A stretch of DNA of 64,000 bases from Bin87 sp965116565 (GCA_965116565.1 OZ220699.1:3808272-3872271), one strand, 5' to 3'; positions 31,814 to 41,840 are shown, counted from the stretch's first letter. Made by a program: numbers and translations. The notes: generated by a model from the letters alone, not told the origin.

Positions 31814-32638
31814 TTAGGGGTTGGGCGATGGTCCTCCGAAATCGATAAATGCACCGGGGTCTTCCTCATCGTTGACCCTTATGTGTACTGCCACCTGAGC
31901 GGTGCCGTCAGGGTCGTATCCCAGCACTTCGATCACAGACTCGCTTGGCACGGTGCCCGGTGGTAGTCCCTTGATAGCGGCACCCCGAATTTTGGTTACC
32001 ACTGCGTCCTGTGGAGGTGCATTCGGCTGCGAAGCGTGGATAATCCCGTTGGCGTACCTTTTCGGTTCGGCTACGCTGGCGAACGTAAACAGGTCGGGGT
32101 CGGCTTTGTTTTTGGCCCTCGGATTGGGAACGTACAGATGGTCGCTCCAGGTCGAATGTAGGATCCCAGAACAATGTTCGTATTTGCCAAATAGCCCATG
32201 AGCGTCGTCAGTACCGTCCCACAAGTTGCACCACTTCCCGGCTCGGAATCGCCAAGCCCCAAAAGCCACGTCCATGATGGAACTGTCGTACATAGAGCAG
32301 TCTCGGTTTTCTATGGCGACGACTAGCGGAAGGCTTCCGGTCCAATCCATCGAATATTTTTTTAATTTCTGTTCGATCGAATGGTACAAACGGCAGTTGA
32401 GTTCGTTCGGTTCAGTGCTACCGAAAATGTGGTCAGCGTGCCGGCAACTGATCCCGCGTTCCAAGGTAGTGCATTCGATTACGGTCTTATGTCCGAGTAA
32501 ATTGGTCGCGAGCAAATCAGGCGTTTTCCCACCGATGTTCGGCTCGCGTTTTATCAATGCCGACTGACTTACCAGTCTGGTCAAGGTGTTTTCGTACCGC
32601 AACCCGTTGTCTAGCACATTGTCGTCCCAGTTCCGCAT
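31814..32638 (-). CDS. Hypothetical protein, possible PD-(D/E)xK-like nuclease (274 aa)
   Basis: A 274-residue protein. The N terminus has YENTLTRLVS, then TPDLLATNLLGHKTVIECTT, which recalls the E...PD...ExK core of restriction-like nucleases, but the Lys position is Thr. The second half has no recognised domain. It lies between two related hairpins (31655 and 32767). A weakly supported nuclease; the family is not recognised. Confidence 0.5.
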   Translation of the reverse strand: MRNWDDNVLDNGLRYENTLTRLVSQSALIKREPNIGGKTPDLLATNLLGHKTVIECTTLERGISCRHADHIFGSTEPNELNCRLYHSIEQKLKKYSMDWTGSLPLVVAIENRDCSMYDSSIMDVAFGAWRFRAGKWCNLWDGTDDAHGLFGKYEHCSGILHSTWSDHLYVPNPRAKNKADPDLFTFASVAEPKRYANGIIHASQPNAPPQDAVVTKIRGAAIKGLPPGTVPSESVIEVLGYDPDGTAQVAVHIRVNDEEDPGAFIDFGGPSPNP

Positions 32639-32766
32639 GATTCCACTATACTCCGCTGAAGGGTCTACCGCGACCGATCTCCAGATCCCTGCCTACGACG
32701 TCTTTTCTATTTGGGTAGGGTTTCACAAGCAGCAGTTGCTTTCGGCACCGAGTGGTAACATGTCTC

Positions 32767-32796
32767 AATGGCCGAGTTTATACCAAGTTGGTCATT
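32767..32796. repeat. AATGGCCGAGTT hairpin, site 2
   Basis: Stem AATGGCCGAGTT / AAGTTGGTCATT: 11 of 12 positions pair in RNA (two G-U), loop TATACC. It is a diverged form of the site at 34100 and lies 20 bases downstream of the DUF5677 stop codon. Confidence 0.55.
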
Positions 32797-32815
32797 CTGT
32801 TCCGGGTGGTTGAGT

Positions 32816-33991
32816 TCAGGGTCGTTTGGACAATAAGACCTCCAGCTGATCGCTCAACCCTGATGCTAACCGAGACGCCCAGCGGGAACGTTTCATCGGG
32901 TGGTAAGACGCTGACATCTGACGATCTATCTGCGGCGCGATTGTTTCGGCTTCCTTGTGCGCACGAAGAAATGCCTCTCCCGTTTCTTTCTGCAAAGCAT
33001 TCACGATTATCAACGCGACTGCCTGATCGATCGACGGGTTTAAACTCACCAAAGAAGCGGTGATATGAGTTAGCGACAATGCTACGCCATGCCCTGGGTC
33101 CGCCAACCCTAGAGTGCTCGGTCCAGTGAGCAAGACCTCGCCTCGGTGGACATCTGCCAAACCCAGTTTGAAGAACGCTGCGTGTGCGTTTGGATGAACG
33201 TTGTGGTTAGCCATTTGGTAGTATGGCCGCAAGTGGTCCAACCCTACAACTTCCTCGATGTCCACGAACGTCGGCCGATTTTTTCCTAAGGCGGACGAGG
33301 CCCACCCGTAATCGAAACCGAAGGATTCGCCATACTTGCCAACCAGTGAGTGGTACCGCTCGTCCAAAACGTCGATTTCGGCTTGAGTGAGCGGGTCGAG
33401 TTCAGCCTGAATCTCGTGCGCCTTGTACGCCCGCGCTAATTTTCGTTGCTGGACTACGCCGTGGCTCAAATACCGTTCAGCCACATCCTCACCGTGTTCG
33501 CTGATGAAACTGGCGACTACTGCTAACTCATGAAGGGACCTCCAACGTGCATGAGCATCGTCGGCGAATCCCGAACGTAACAAGGCTAGTATCGCCCGTG
33601 ACATTTGGCATCCTCTCGCGTGGATAGCCGCCAAAGCATCGAGAGCGTGGTTGCGAACATTTCCGTGATCCTCAGTTGGCACGATGCTTTCGATCGTCCC
33701 AATCCCGACTTCTTCCGCTATTTCGACGGTCAACTGGAGCAACTGGAGAGGCCTTGCCCAGTGTTTGGCCAGCTCACGTTCGAATCTTTCCCTTTGCCGT
33801 CGCCGTCGCTTCAACTCGCGCTTGGCATCCTTTTTGATCTGGGTTGCGACCACGTCCGCGGCAATTTCAGCAAACTTGGGGAGGATCTCGCTCGTTAATC
33901 TGGCCAGATCTTCCCCATTGGGCTTAACATCCCCCTGTTCTATCGCTGTGGCGATAACAGTTTCTGTCAGCAATTTTTCGAGTGGTCGCAT
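32816..33991 (-). CDS. DUF5677-like protein (391 aa)
   Basis: A 391-residue helical protein. The central block RAILALLRSGFADDAHARWRSLHELAVV is the conserved core of DUF5677, a family of unknown function that is common in accessory and defence loci. The N-terminal third is a basic coiled-coil-like helix (KKDAKRELKRRRRQRERFEREL). The conserved H in NHNVHPNAHAAF may be functional. Flanked by related hairpins on both sides (32767; 34005/34100). Confidence 0.65.
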   Translation of the reverse strand: MRPLEKLLTETVIATAIEQGDVKPNGEDLARLTSEILPKFAEIAADVVATQIKKDAKRELKRRRRQRERFERELAKHWARPLQLLQLTVEIAEEVGIGTIESIVPTEDHGNVRNHALDALAAIHARGCQMSRAILALLRSGFADDAHARWRSLHELAVVASFISEHGEDVAERYLSHGVVQQRKLARAYKAHEIQAELDPLTQAEIDVLDERYHSLVGKYGESFGFDYGWASSALGKNRPTFVDIEEVVGLDHLRPYYQMANHNVHPNAHAAFFKLGLADVHRGEVLLTGPSTLGLADPGHGVALSLTHITASLVSLNPSIDQAVALIIVNALQKETGEAFLRAHKEAETIAPQIDRQMSASYHPMKRSRWASRLASGLSDQLEVLLSKRP

Positions 33992-34004
33992 AGCTATATT
34001 CTAC

Positions 34005-34035
34005 AATGGCAGACTTTGACCGAAAGTCTGCCATT
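34005..34035. repeat. AATGGCAGACTTT hairpin, site 3
   Basis: A perfect 13-bp stem, AATGGCAGACTTT / AAAGTCTGCCATT, with loop GACCG, 14 bases upstream of the DUF5677 start codon. Confidence 0.85.
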
Positions 34036-34099
34036 TTCCTTCCCTTTCGGCGGACCTCGGCAGCTGTGTTACGCACGGCGCCGGTCCGGATCGGACTTG

Positions 34100-34132
34100 G
34101 AATGGCAGAGTTGCTAATGAACTCTGCCATTC
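34100..34132. repeat. GAATGGCAGAGTT hairpin, site 4
   Basis: A perfect 13-bp stem, GAATGGCAGAGTT / AACTCTGCCATTC, with a 7-base loop, 64 bases after site 3. Sites 3 and 4 with the GC-rich spacer between them partly resemble the sequence following site 1 (both have CGGCGG and CGCCGG blocks). Confidence 0.85.
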
Positions 34133-34528
34133 GACCGTGGACCGATAAGCGGACCCAACGACATCACCCAACATTCCAGCCCAGCCGGCGCGTTGGCGGC
34201 ACCTCGCGGCAAATTGTGACCTCAGAAACGGTTGGATCAGCGCTCAGTTGGCGGAAATCGCATTGCGATGGGCCCGGAGTTGTACGTCGGCGCAATAACA
34301 CTTATCTGTTTTTAGCCTTCAACTCACTTCTGGACGGGATCCCGCTCCCGGTCAAGGTAGCGATGATGATGGTTCCAGAGAACGTGGCGAGATTGATGCG
34401 CCACGTTATTCTTGGGGCTCTGGTCAGTACTTCGCCTTCGGCCCGTCTGCCGCCCGCGCACGGGTGCGTGTACGACGATCCCGTCGTGGCGGCTTGTCTT
34501 GGATAGCCGCCGGTCGTACACTCAAAGA
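34133..34528. other. Stretch without a confident gene
   Basis: No supported coding frame. It presumably holds the promoter of the plus-strand gene at 34529; no clear hexamers were identified. Confidence 0.35.
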
Positions 34529-35773
34529 ATGTCGCAGTACGAACAGAGACCCTCCCCATACGGTTCGGCGCGTGACCTGCCGTCTTTTCAAGAGATCACC
34601 CGTCAGATTCAAGGCAGTAAACTGCTGGCCCGATTCATTGGGCGCGATCAGCGCTCCCAGTTTCTCGAAATTGAACATCAACTGAATAACCTTGTGGCCG
34701 TCGTCGACCGCTTCTACGACCGGCTAGGACCGCGGAACTGGATATTCCACGATTCGCTCAACGTCTCGGCCGTTGAGGCGATTCTCGACCAAACGAACAA
34801 CTGCGAAGAGGCTGAACAGCGACTCATTGCGATCTATCGAGACGAAGACTATCTGAATTTCTGGACTGGCCGGCTGTGTAGTATCGACGGCCTCAGAGAG
34901 CGTGCCCACCTGATCGATCGGGCTCTCGAGCACTATTGCGCGGGCCAGTTCGACAGCGCCGTTCTCCATCTGATCGCTGTGACGGATGGGTTCGTCAACG
35001 ATTTCGAGCCGGATCGGAGACGCGGCCTTCACTCGCGCGACCCGGATTCGATGATCGCCTGGGACAGTGTCGTTGGTCATCATTTGGGGCTAACGCACGC
35101 TCTCAAGTCATACCACAAGGCGATTAACAAGCGGTTAGACGAGGAGGTCTACGAGTTGCACCGCCACGGGATAGTCCACGGCACAATCACGAGATTCGAC
35201 AATATAGTCGTCGCGACAAAAGCGTGGAACATGCTGTTCGCGGTTGTCGACTGGGCGAAGGCAAGCGTGAAGGCATGCCAGCCGAAAGTTCCTGAACCGA
35301 CGTTCCGGGAAATACTACGACAGATGGTTGCAAACACACGAACGAAGAACATGTTGGAAACCTGGCAACCGAGCCGCCTTTCCGATTCAGATGCGGGGTT
35401 CGAAGAGCACAAGATCCACGTACTAACGGTGAAGTTTCTGACCAGTTGGCGTGATCGCAACTTCGGTAAGCTGGCGCTCTTCCCAAGTAGACAATTCGAT
35501 ATCGGAGACGCAACACCGCGACAATTGGCAGGGCAAATGCGGGGGATTTTTGAGGGTTTCGTCCTTTCGGAATTTCGGGTCCAAGAGTTGGAAAACCCTG
35601 CGCTTGCCATTTGGGTGTCGAGGGGGGACGCGACGGTGAACGGTGCACTAGGCAGCTATGAATGCCGATGGGCCCTCGAGGAAGCTGACGGGAGCTTCGG
35701 GTACGGCTCCGATTCGGCGCAGTGGCGCCTAGTATTCTACGACCCCGCCGTTGTCTGGCGGCCGAGTGAGTAG
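34529..35773 (+). CDS. Hypothetical protein (414 aa)
   Basis: A 414-residue soluble protein of unknown family. The middle part, RHGIVHGTITRFDNIVVATKAWNMLFAV, resembles the R/N-x-x-x-H helices of abortive-infection or HEPN-like proteins, but the match is weak. The C-terminal part is a beta-rich domain (FDIGDATPRQLAGQMRGIFEGF). The start at 34529 (MSQYEQRPS) is chosen because upstream codons are dominated by Arg/Pro. Accessory gene, AT-richer than the replication block. Confidence 0.5.
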   Translation: MSQYEQRPSPYGSARDLPSFQEITRQIQGSKLLARFIGRDQRSQFLEIEHQLNNLVAVVDRFYDRLGPRNWIFHDSLNVSAVEAILDQTNNCEEAEQRLIAIYRDEDYLNFWTGRLCSIDGLRERAHLIDRALEHYCAGQFDSAVLHLIAVTDGFVNDFEPDRRRGLHSRDPDSMIAWDSVVGHHLGLTHALKSYHKAINKRLDEEVYELHRHGIVHGTITRFDNIVVATKAWNMLFAVVDWAKASVKACQPKVPEPTFREILRQMVANTRTKNMLETWQPSRLSDSDAGFEEHKIHVLTVKFLTSWRDRNFGKLALFPSRQFDIGDATPRQLAGQMRGIFEGFVLSEFRVQELENPALAIWVSRGDATVNGALGSYECRWALEEADGSFGYGSDSAQWRLVFYDPAVVWRPSE

Positions 35774-35854
35774 AAATATGGCCGTTGTGTGACGCGCAGT
35801 CGCCCAGGCCGTAGTAGGATGTCCATGAGCCACGTACAGCGATAACCAATTTCG

Positions 35855-36205
35855 CCGACCGAACTATCTGGACCGGGGACAACCCAGACAATCCCGCGCG
35901 ACCTCAACTCCGCGTCGGTTGACCTCATCTACCTGGACCCGCCGTTCAACTCCTACCGCAATCATGCTGCACCGGTGGGTAGCGCAGCAGCCGGCGCCGC
36001 TTTCAATGACACCTGGACGCTGTCCGATATGGACGTGGCCTGTATAGGTTTGAGCGCCGATGAGCATCCGGCCATTTACTATGCACTCCAAGCTGCCGAC
36101 CTCACTTACGGCTATTCGAAGACCAGATCAGGCTCTGTGGCAGGTCCAAGAAGACGGCCGTTTCTCTTATTGTCTGGACTCGATCAACAAGATCCTCATC
36201 CGTAA
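35855..36205 (+). pseudogene. Remnant of a site-specific DNA methyltransferase
   Basis: TIWTGDN (from 35863) and, after a frameshift near 35890, DLNSASVDLIYLDPPFNSYRN carry the catalytic DPPF motif IV of N6-adenine or N4-cytosine methyltransferases. The frame stops at 36205 after about 100 residues, with no SAM-binding region left. Another short frame (KILIRNGVPPISEKAHFRYL, to about 36300) may be a further gene fragment. Confidence 0.6.
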
Positions 36206-36377
36206 CGGCGTCCCGCCTATCTCCGAGAAGGCTCACTTCCGGTACTTGAAGCGAGCTTGCGATGAGTACGCGGCCATGAGGCGTCACCAGTGGCGTACAA
36301 CAAGGATGAGATGCTTGGCCAGCTGATCAGGCGCTACAACCAAATCAGCCAGGCCCGGGTGACATTAGAGGTGTCCA

Positions 36378-37700
36378 ATGGCCCTAGACAAACAGACCGT
36401 ACTCAGACCCGCCAACAGCTGCGTTTGGTACGTCCTGGCGACAATCCACGGCGAACCGGGGCAGAGTCCGAACCCTCGCGAGACACAGCAGCGAAATCGG
36501 GAATTTTGGAACTCGCTTATGAGCAGGCGGGTCGGTCCCACCTTGTCGTTGCTATGGCCTGAGCGACGAATGGAGGGATTGCCTCGGTGGGGTGATGAGC
36601 AAGAGAGAATCGCAGCGGAACTTTTGCCTGTTCGAGGGTTTCGTCGCGCCGATGTTCCCGACTTGAACAGCACCATCGATTTCTCCGGCGTCGACTTCCG
36701 GGAAGAAACTTGCTTCGATGGCTTCGTGTTCGCCGGCCCAGTCGCGTTCGATGGGGCCAGGTTTGGAGTTGGATCCCATAGTTTCAATGGCGCAATATTT
36801 GACCAACAGGCGACTTTCGATAGGGCAGAGTTCGTTGGCGAGTTCTCAGGCTCCCGCATGCTTTTCTCATCGCTCGCAAGTTTCAAAGGCGTAAAATTCC
36901 GTTCAAACGCGCTCTTTGGAAACAGCCAATTTCGGACTGACCCCAATTTCAGTAGCGCATTATTCGAACAACGTGCTTGGTTTCACGGCTGCACTTTTGG
37001 AGACGCAGCCAGGTTCACGGACACTGAGTTCCGCGGCGTAACTGACTTTGATCAGGTGGAAATCCAGAACAGCTGCCTTTTTCGGGGCGCCTCGTTTGAT
37101 GGGACCGTGCCGAGATTCTTCGGGGCCACGCTTCCGGAATACACCGATTGGCATGGTGCGAAATGGCCCAAAGTGGCTACGAAAGCCGACGAGGCCCTGG
37201 ACCAGTTACAGGCATATCAACGACTGGCCCGGATGATGAACGGCCTGGAGAAGTTCGACGACCAGCGTATGTTCGTACGACAGGAGATGCGCGTGCGACG
37301 GCGGGTCGATGGTTGGTTTCCCGTAGGGTCGATGAACCTAGCTTACGAGCTCATCTGCGATTACGGCCATGGCCTGCGGAGAGTCGCGGGATGGTGGCTA
37401 GCTCATATGTTGTCGGGGGCGATAGCGCTTAGTTTCTCCAAATTCATTCGATCATCAGACCAAGAGCCCGCATGGCAGGCGATACGCGAGTCGTTTTCAG
37501 AATTTGGTTCGGCAATGCTGGTCAGTGCAGGCAACGCCCACGGGTTTCTAAGGTTGAACGATCAGTTTTTTGGCGAGGCAACGAAGGTTTTCAAAGACCT
37601 CCCCGGATACAATGGGATAGGTGCGTTTCAAACCATCGTCGGGGTCATCATCTTGTTCTTCCTACTTTTGACTATTCGCAACCGTTTCCGCATGCGATAG
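36378..37700 (+). CDS. Pentapeptide-repeat-like membrane protein (440 aa)
   Basis: A 440-residue protein. Residues about 95-265 contain repeated F-x-G/x-A-x-F units (FSGVDFREETCFDGFVFAGP and so on), a right-handed beta-helix of the pentapeptide-repeat type. After a helical linker come two or three hydrophobic segments: RVAGWWLAHMLSGAIALSF and GAFQTIVGVIILFFLLLTIRN. The last resembles the pore-lining C terminus of two-TM channel proteins. Repeat proteins with membrane parts occur in defence loci, where a channel could permeabilise the cell; that role is an inference. Confidence 0.6.
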   Translation: MALDKQTVLRPANSCVWYVLATIHGEPGQSPNPRETQQRNREFWNSLMSRRVGPTLSLLWPERRMEGLPRWGDEQERIAAELLPVRGFRRADVPDLNSTIDFSGVDFREETCFDGFVFAGPVAFDGARFGVGSHSFNGAIFDQQATFDRAEFVGEFSGSRMLFSSLASFKGVKFRSNALFGNSQFRTDPNFSSALFEQRAWFHGCTFGDAARFTDTEFRGVTDFDQVEIQNSCLFRGASFDGTVPRFFGATLPEYTDWHGAKWPKVATKADEALDQLQAYQRLARMMNGLEKFDDQRMFVRQEMRVRRRVDGWFPVGSMNLAYELICDYGHGLRRVAGWWLAHMLSGAIALSFSKFIRSSDQEPAWQAIRESFSEFGSAMLVSAGNAHGFLRLNDQFFGEATKVFKDLPGYNGIGAFQTIVGVIILFFLLLTIRNRFRMR

Positions 37701-37868
37701 AAGCCAAATTTTGGACGGCGGGATCACTGGCGAGTCGTGCGGCCTACCCCGACTAAAACAAAGTGAGCTATGCGTTCCGGTGGAATTGAACCTGGACGCG
37801 TCATTGGCGGGTGGAGGGTAGTCGGTCGTAAGGTCTCACGTTGTTGCATCGTGCGGACACAGTCGCTG

Positions 37869-38313
37869 CTAAGTGCGCTTTTGATACTGATTTTGGTTCC
37901 CACAATAGAGTTTACGTAAATCCATTTGTTCGAGGAGATTGGTGCCGCCCTCGATTGCGTTTTTCGTCAGGCGGCTTCGAGCCTTTCCGATAGATGGTTT
38001 TCGTCTCGCATCTAATCGGATTACGTCGCACCAGTCGTCCAATGCTATCGTGACCTCGACGAATTTCGTTACATAACCGAAGCCGGCAACCCAGAGCCCC
38101 GCGGCGAGGCTATTGATACCGATTTCAGGGCGCGAATAGCGCAACGATCCGTCCTCCTGGCAGGGGGTGACGCCGGTCGGCAGGACCGCTAAATCCCCAG
38201 AACGCCGTTAGCCTATCCACCAACTGCTCGCGGGACGTTGCCCTGCCATGACCGCCGTCGACCCGGTCAATATACCACCAGGCACGGCGTTGGCCGTTCC
38301 TGTTGACGGGCAC
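37869..38313 (-). pseudogene. Possible frameshifted small gene
   Basis: The frame starting at 38313 (MPVNRNGQRRAWWYIDRVDG) runs into GFSGPADRR, while another frame from about 38190 continues with LPTGVTPCQEDGSLRYSRPEIGINSL to 37869. Joined by one shift near 38195 they would give about 145 residues. No family is recognised, so this may be spurious. Confidence 0.3.
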
Positions 38314-38388
38314 TCAAGCGGAGGCGATGATGTGCCGGCTGTCGAACGAGAGGCGCAGCGCCATCAATCCCATCGCAGAGGGAACACC

Positions 38389-39918
38389 ATGCCACTCACC
38401 AGTCAGGAACTGCAATCGAAACTCTGGCAGGCCGCCGACATCCTGCGCGGCCAGATCGACTCGGCGGACTACAAGAACTACATCTTCTCGATGCTGTTCC
38501 TGAAGCGGTTGTCCGACCGGTTCGACGAGGAGGTGGCGATCGCCGTCGCTGCGGGCGTGCCCCAGGCCGCCGCCGTGGCCGACCCCGACGAGCACCAGTT
38601 CGCGGTGCCAGAATCCGCCCACTGGAGCCGGATCGTCAAGGCGACCATGAACCTGGGCGAGGCGCTGAACATCGCCAGCCACGAGATCGAGGACGCCAAC
38701 GCCGGCCGCATCGACGGCGTGCTCACCGGCACCAACTGGAACGACGAGTCCAAGCTGGGCAGCCCCGCCAACCGCGAGCGCATCATCCGCAACCTGCTGA
38801 ACCATTTCAGCGACCTGGACCTGCGGGATGCCAACTTCGCCACCGACGGCGAGGGCACCGGCAACGTGTTGGGCGACGCCTACGAGTACCTCATCTACCA
38901 GTTCGCGGATGATGCGGGAAAGAAAGGGGGCGAGTTCTACACGCCGCGCTCGGTCGTTCGCCTGCTCGTGGAGCTGTTGCAGCCCAGGGAGGGTATGCGC
39001 ATCTGCGATCCGACTTTCGGCTCGGCGGGTATGCTCATTTTCGCCGCAGACTACGTGGAGGAGCACGAAGGCAATAGCCACAACCTGGTCCTGGAAGGGC
39101 AGGAGCGGAATCTGGGCACCTTCGCCATCGGCAAGCTCAATATGCTGCTGCACGGTCTGGCGTCGGCGTGGCTGGTGCCTGGCGACGTCATCGCCGAACC
39201 CGGCCTGGTGGACCCGCAGGGGCGGCTTCTATCCTACGACCGGGTCATCGCCAATCCGCCCTTCAGCATGAAGAACTGGGGCCACGATTTCGCGCCGTCC
39301 GATCCGCACCACCGTTTCGACCGCTACGGAGCCATACCGCCACGGACCCGCGGCGATCTGGCCTTCCTGCTGCACATGCTGGGCGTGACCAACGCGGAGG
39401 GCATGGTGGGCGTGGTGATGCCCCACGGCGTCCTGTTCCGCGGCGGCGCGGAGGGCAAGATACGCAAGGGTATCGTGGACGCCGACCTGTTCGAGGCGAT
39501 CATCGGCCTCGCGCCCAACCTGTTCTTCGGCGCCAGCATACCGGTGTCCATCTGCGTGCTGAACAAGGCCAAGCCGGCGGAGCGCCGCGGCAAGGTGCTA
39601 TTCGTCGATGCTGCGCAGGATGGCTACTACCGGCCGGGCAAGGCGCAGAACTTCCTGGACCAGGAACATATCGACCACATAGTCAGCGCGTTCCAGGCAT
39701 ACGAGGACATCGAGCGGTTCGCCCACGTCGCCGACCTGGAGGAGATCACCGGCAACGACTACAACCTGAACATCAGCCGGTACGTGGACACCACGGAACC
39801 GGTGGAAGTGATGAGCGTGGAGGACGCGCTCGCCCAGTTGAGCGACGCGGAGCGCCGCCGCGACGAAGCGGTCGCCCGCATGGACGAACTGCTGGCCGGC
39901 ATGGGTTACACGCGCTAG
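38389..39918 (+). CDS. hsdM: Type I restriction-modification DNA methyltransferase subunit HsdM
   Basis: N6-adenine methyltransferase subunit of a type I system. The 509 residues start with the HsdM N-terminal helical domain (LWQAADILRGQIDSADYKNYIFSMLFLKRLSDRF). The SAM motif is DPTFGSAGM (from D207) and the catalytic motif is NPPF (N289). GGEFYTPRSVVRLLVELL precedes motif I as usual. AGAGGGAACACC lies before the ATG at 38389; the longer frame upstream has no similarity. The last 11 codons are partly repeated at 42241-42269, after an inserted gene. Confidence 0.95.
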   Translation: MPLTSQELQSKLWQAADILRGQIDSADYKNYIFSMLFLKRLSDRFDEEVAIAVAAGVPQAAAVADPDEHQFAVPESAHWSRIVKATMNLGEALNIASHEIEDANAGRIDGVLTGTNWNDESKLGSPANRERIIRNLLNHFSDLDLRDANFATDGEGTGNVLGDAYEYLIYQFADDAGKKGGEFYTPRSVVRLLVELLQPREGMRICDPTFGSAGMLIFAADYVEEHEGNSHNLVLEGQERNLGTFAIGKLNMLLHGLASAWLVPGDVIAEPGLVDPQGRLLSYDRVIANPPFSMKNWGHDFAPSDPHHRFDRYGAIPPRTRGDLAFLLHMLGVTNAEGMVGVVMPHGVLFRGGAEGKIRKGIVDADLFEAIIGLAPNLFFGASIPVSICVLNKAKPAERRGKVLFVDAAQDGYYRPGKAQNFLDQEHIDHIVSAFQAYEDIERFAHVADLEEITGNDYNLNISRYVDTTEPVEVMSVEDALAQLSDAERRRDEAVARMDELLAGMGYTR

Positions 39919-40433
39919 CGATGCAGCATCGTCTGAGATTTTCGACTCCTTCACGTCGCCTTTTGACCGCTTAGCTTCAAGGAGTGCTGTTGATGAACAC
40001 GGACCGACACACGGCAATCCTTGAACTTTGCGAAGCTGCGGAGTATGTGCTCTTCCAAATCCCATTAGAGATTGTGTCCTCACGGGAACATCACTTCGCT
40101 CAAGCCAACCTCTGGGCTTTGGAGATCGAGAGCACATGCAGCCAAGTCATACAGTATTACAGGGCGATCTCCATTCTCATCAACCAAGAACTACCCCGCC
40201 CCGCTGCGGCTCTCGCTAGGAGCATCCACGAAGCCTGTTTCCGGCTCAACTACTTGGAAGATCATGCTTTTGAATTGAAAGATTGGGAAAAATGGCAAAT
40301 CGCCAGGGACTATCAAATCATTCAGGACTATCTGCTGCATGGGGATGTTGAGGACGAGGACTATAAGCGAAACTTAGAGGACAGGTTGAAGTTCTGGGAA
40401 TGCTTGCTAGCAGCCTGTCCGAGGATTGGTCAT

Positions 40434-41840
40434 TGGGGGTGATGGAGGCGTATCCGGACCGGTGAGTTATGCTGCCTGGGCGCTGTGCCATCGTGGATTG
40501 ACTATGGAGCTGCCGAACTTGAAGAGATTCAGCAGGTTGTGGCCGGTGCAGATCAGCGACCACTCGCCCTGAACCTTCTGCAGCCCACGCAGCAGGAACT
40601 GCCGGAATCCTCGACCCTGCTTGATCTGGCCGAAGACCGGCTCCACGGTGGCCATGCGTAACGCGTAGCGTTGGCGACCTCGTTTGGTCTGCAACTTGCG
40701 CCGCATCCGGTCCCTGGGGGAGAGAGCCTTGGGGATACGTCCTTTGGGCGCGGGCGGTGGCTTGTGGCCGTGCCGGGTCTTCTCCGGCGCGACGAACGGG
40801 TCTGTGCCCAAAGCGTGCAAATCGTCGATCACCTGGGCCGAGTAGTATCCCGCATCGGCAGATACCTCTCTGGGCACCGCGCCGACATTGTCGATAGTCT
40901 CTGCGATCATCACCACCGCCTGCTGCTTGTCCGAGGTCAGGTTGGTGGCCCGGGCCGCAATGATCACCTGATACTCGTGATCCACCACCGCCTGGCAGTT
41001 ATAGGCCTGCAGGAAGTCCCGTCCACCGGGACCGGGCATGATGCGAGACCCCGGGTCGGTGAAGTTGCGCTGGGCCTTGTCCTCGGGCACACCGGAATGC
41101 TCCCTGCCTGCTGCGTCAGCTTCCTCGGCAGCAGCCTGGGCCTCAGCCTCCATTGCCGCCATGGCCTCCCGGATCCTCTCCAAACGGCCCTCCCGAAAGG
41201 ACAACTCCTCCGGCAACTCGTCGCCGCGCTTGTCCCTGCCGTAGCGTTTGTCTTCCTCCTCATCCACCTCCTGGGCCCGCCGCAGCAACTCATCCACCTC
41301 CCCCTGCAACTCCTCTTCCTTCTCTTTCATCCGCTGATAGCTCATGGCCTTGTGTTTCGATGCGTTGGCCCTCACCTTGGTCCCGTCCAGCGCCACGTGG
41401 CCCAGCTTCACCATCCCAGCACCCTGGCAAAACGCCAATACCTGCAGGAACAGCCCCGACAACGCCTCCAGATGGTCCTTCCTGAAGTCCGAGATGGTGC
41501 GGAAGTCCGGCGTGTTATTCGCCGCCAGCACCCGGAAGGCGATGTCCTCGTGCAACCTTTGGGCGATGCGCCGCGACGACGGCACCCCGACGCAATAGGC
41601 GTAGAGCAGCACCTTCACCATCATCAGCGGATGGTAGGGCGGGCCGCCACGCCTTTCGCCCTCGTAGCGGGCCGTGATCTCAGACAGGTCCAACTGGTCC
41701 ACCATGTCGGAGATGAAATACGCCAGATGGTTCTCCGGCAGCCACTCCTGCAGTGCCTGGGGCAGCAGCAACTGCTGGTCGGGATCATATGGCAGGTAAG
41801 TCTTGCTCATCAATGGCTCCGCACAACTGGACTGCCCCCA
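40434..41840 (-). mobile_element. IS1182-family insertion sequence (1,407 bp)
   Basis: Ends TGGGGG / CCCCCA. The 4-bp target duplication TCAT is at 40430-40433 and 41841-41844. A single transposase gene fills most of the element. Confidence 0.88.
40467..41813 (-). CDS. IS1182-family transposase
   Basis: A 448-residue DDE transposase that appears intact. N terminus TYLPYDPDQQLLLPQALQEW, then RRGGPPYHPLMMVKVLLYAY are family hallmarks. The catalytic Asp residues are in VALDGTKVRANASKHK and VSADAGYYS; the Glu is in ATVEPVFGQIKQGRGFRQFL. An acidic insert (EEELQGEVDELLRRAQEVDE) lies between. MMSK at 41813 or MSK at 41810 is the start. Confidence 0.93.
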   Translation of the reverse strand: MMSKTYLPYDPDQQLLLPQALQEWLPENHLAYFISDMVDQLDLSEITARYEGERRGGPPYHPLMMVKVLLYAYCVGVPSSRRIAQRLHEDIAFRVLAANNTPDFRTISDFRKDHLEALSGLFLQVLAFCQGAGMVKLGHVALDGTKVRANASKHKAMSYQRMKEKEEELQGEVDELLRRAQEVDEEEDKRYGRDKRGDELPEELSFREGRLERIREAMAAMEAEAQAAAEEADAAGREHSGVPEDKAQRNFTDPGSRIMPGPGGRDFLQAYNCQAVVDHEYQVIIAARATNLTSDKQQAVVMIAETIDNVGAVPREVSADAGYYSAQVIDDLHALGTDPFVAPEKTRHGHKPPPAPKGRIPKALSPRDRMRRKLQTKRGRQRYALRMATVEPVFGQIKQGRGFRQFLLRGLQKVQGEWSLICTGHNLLNLFKFGSSIVNPRWHSAQAA

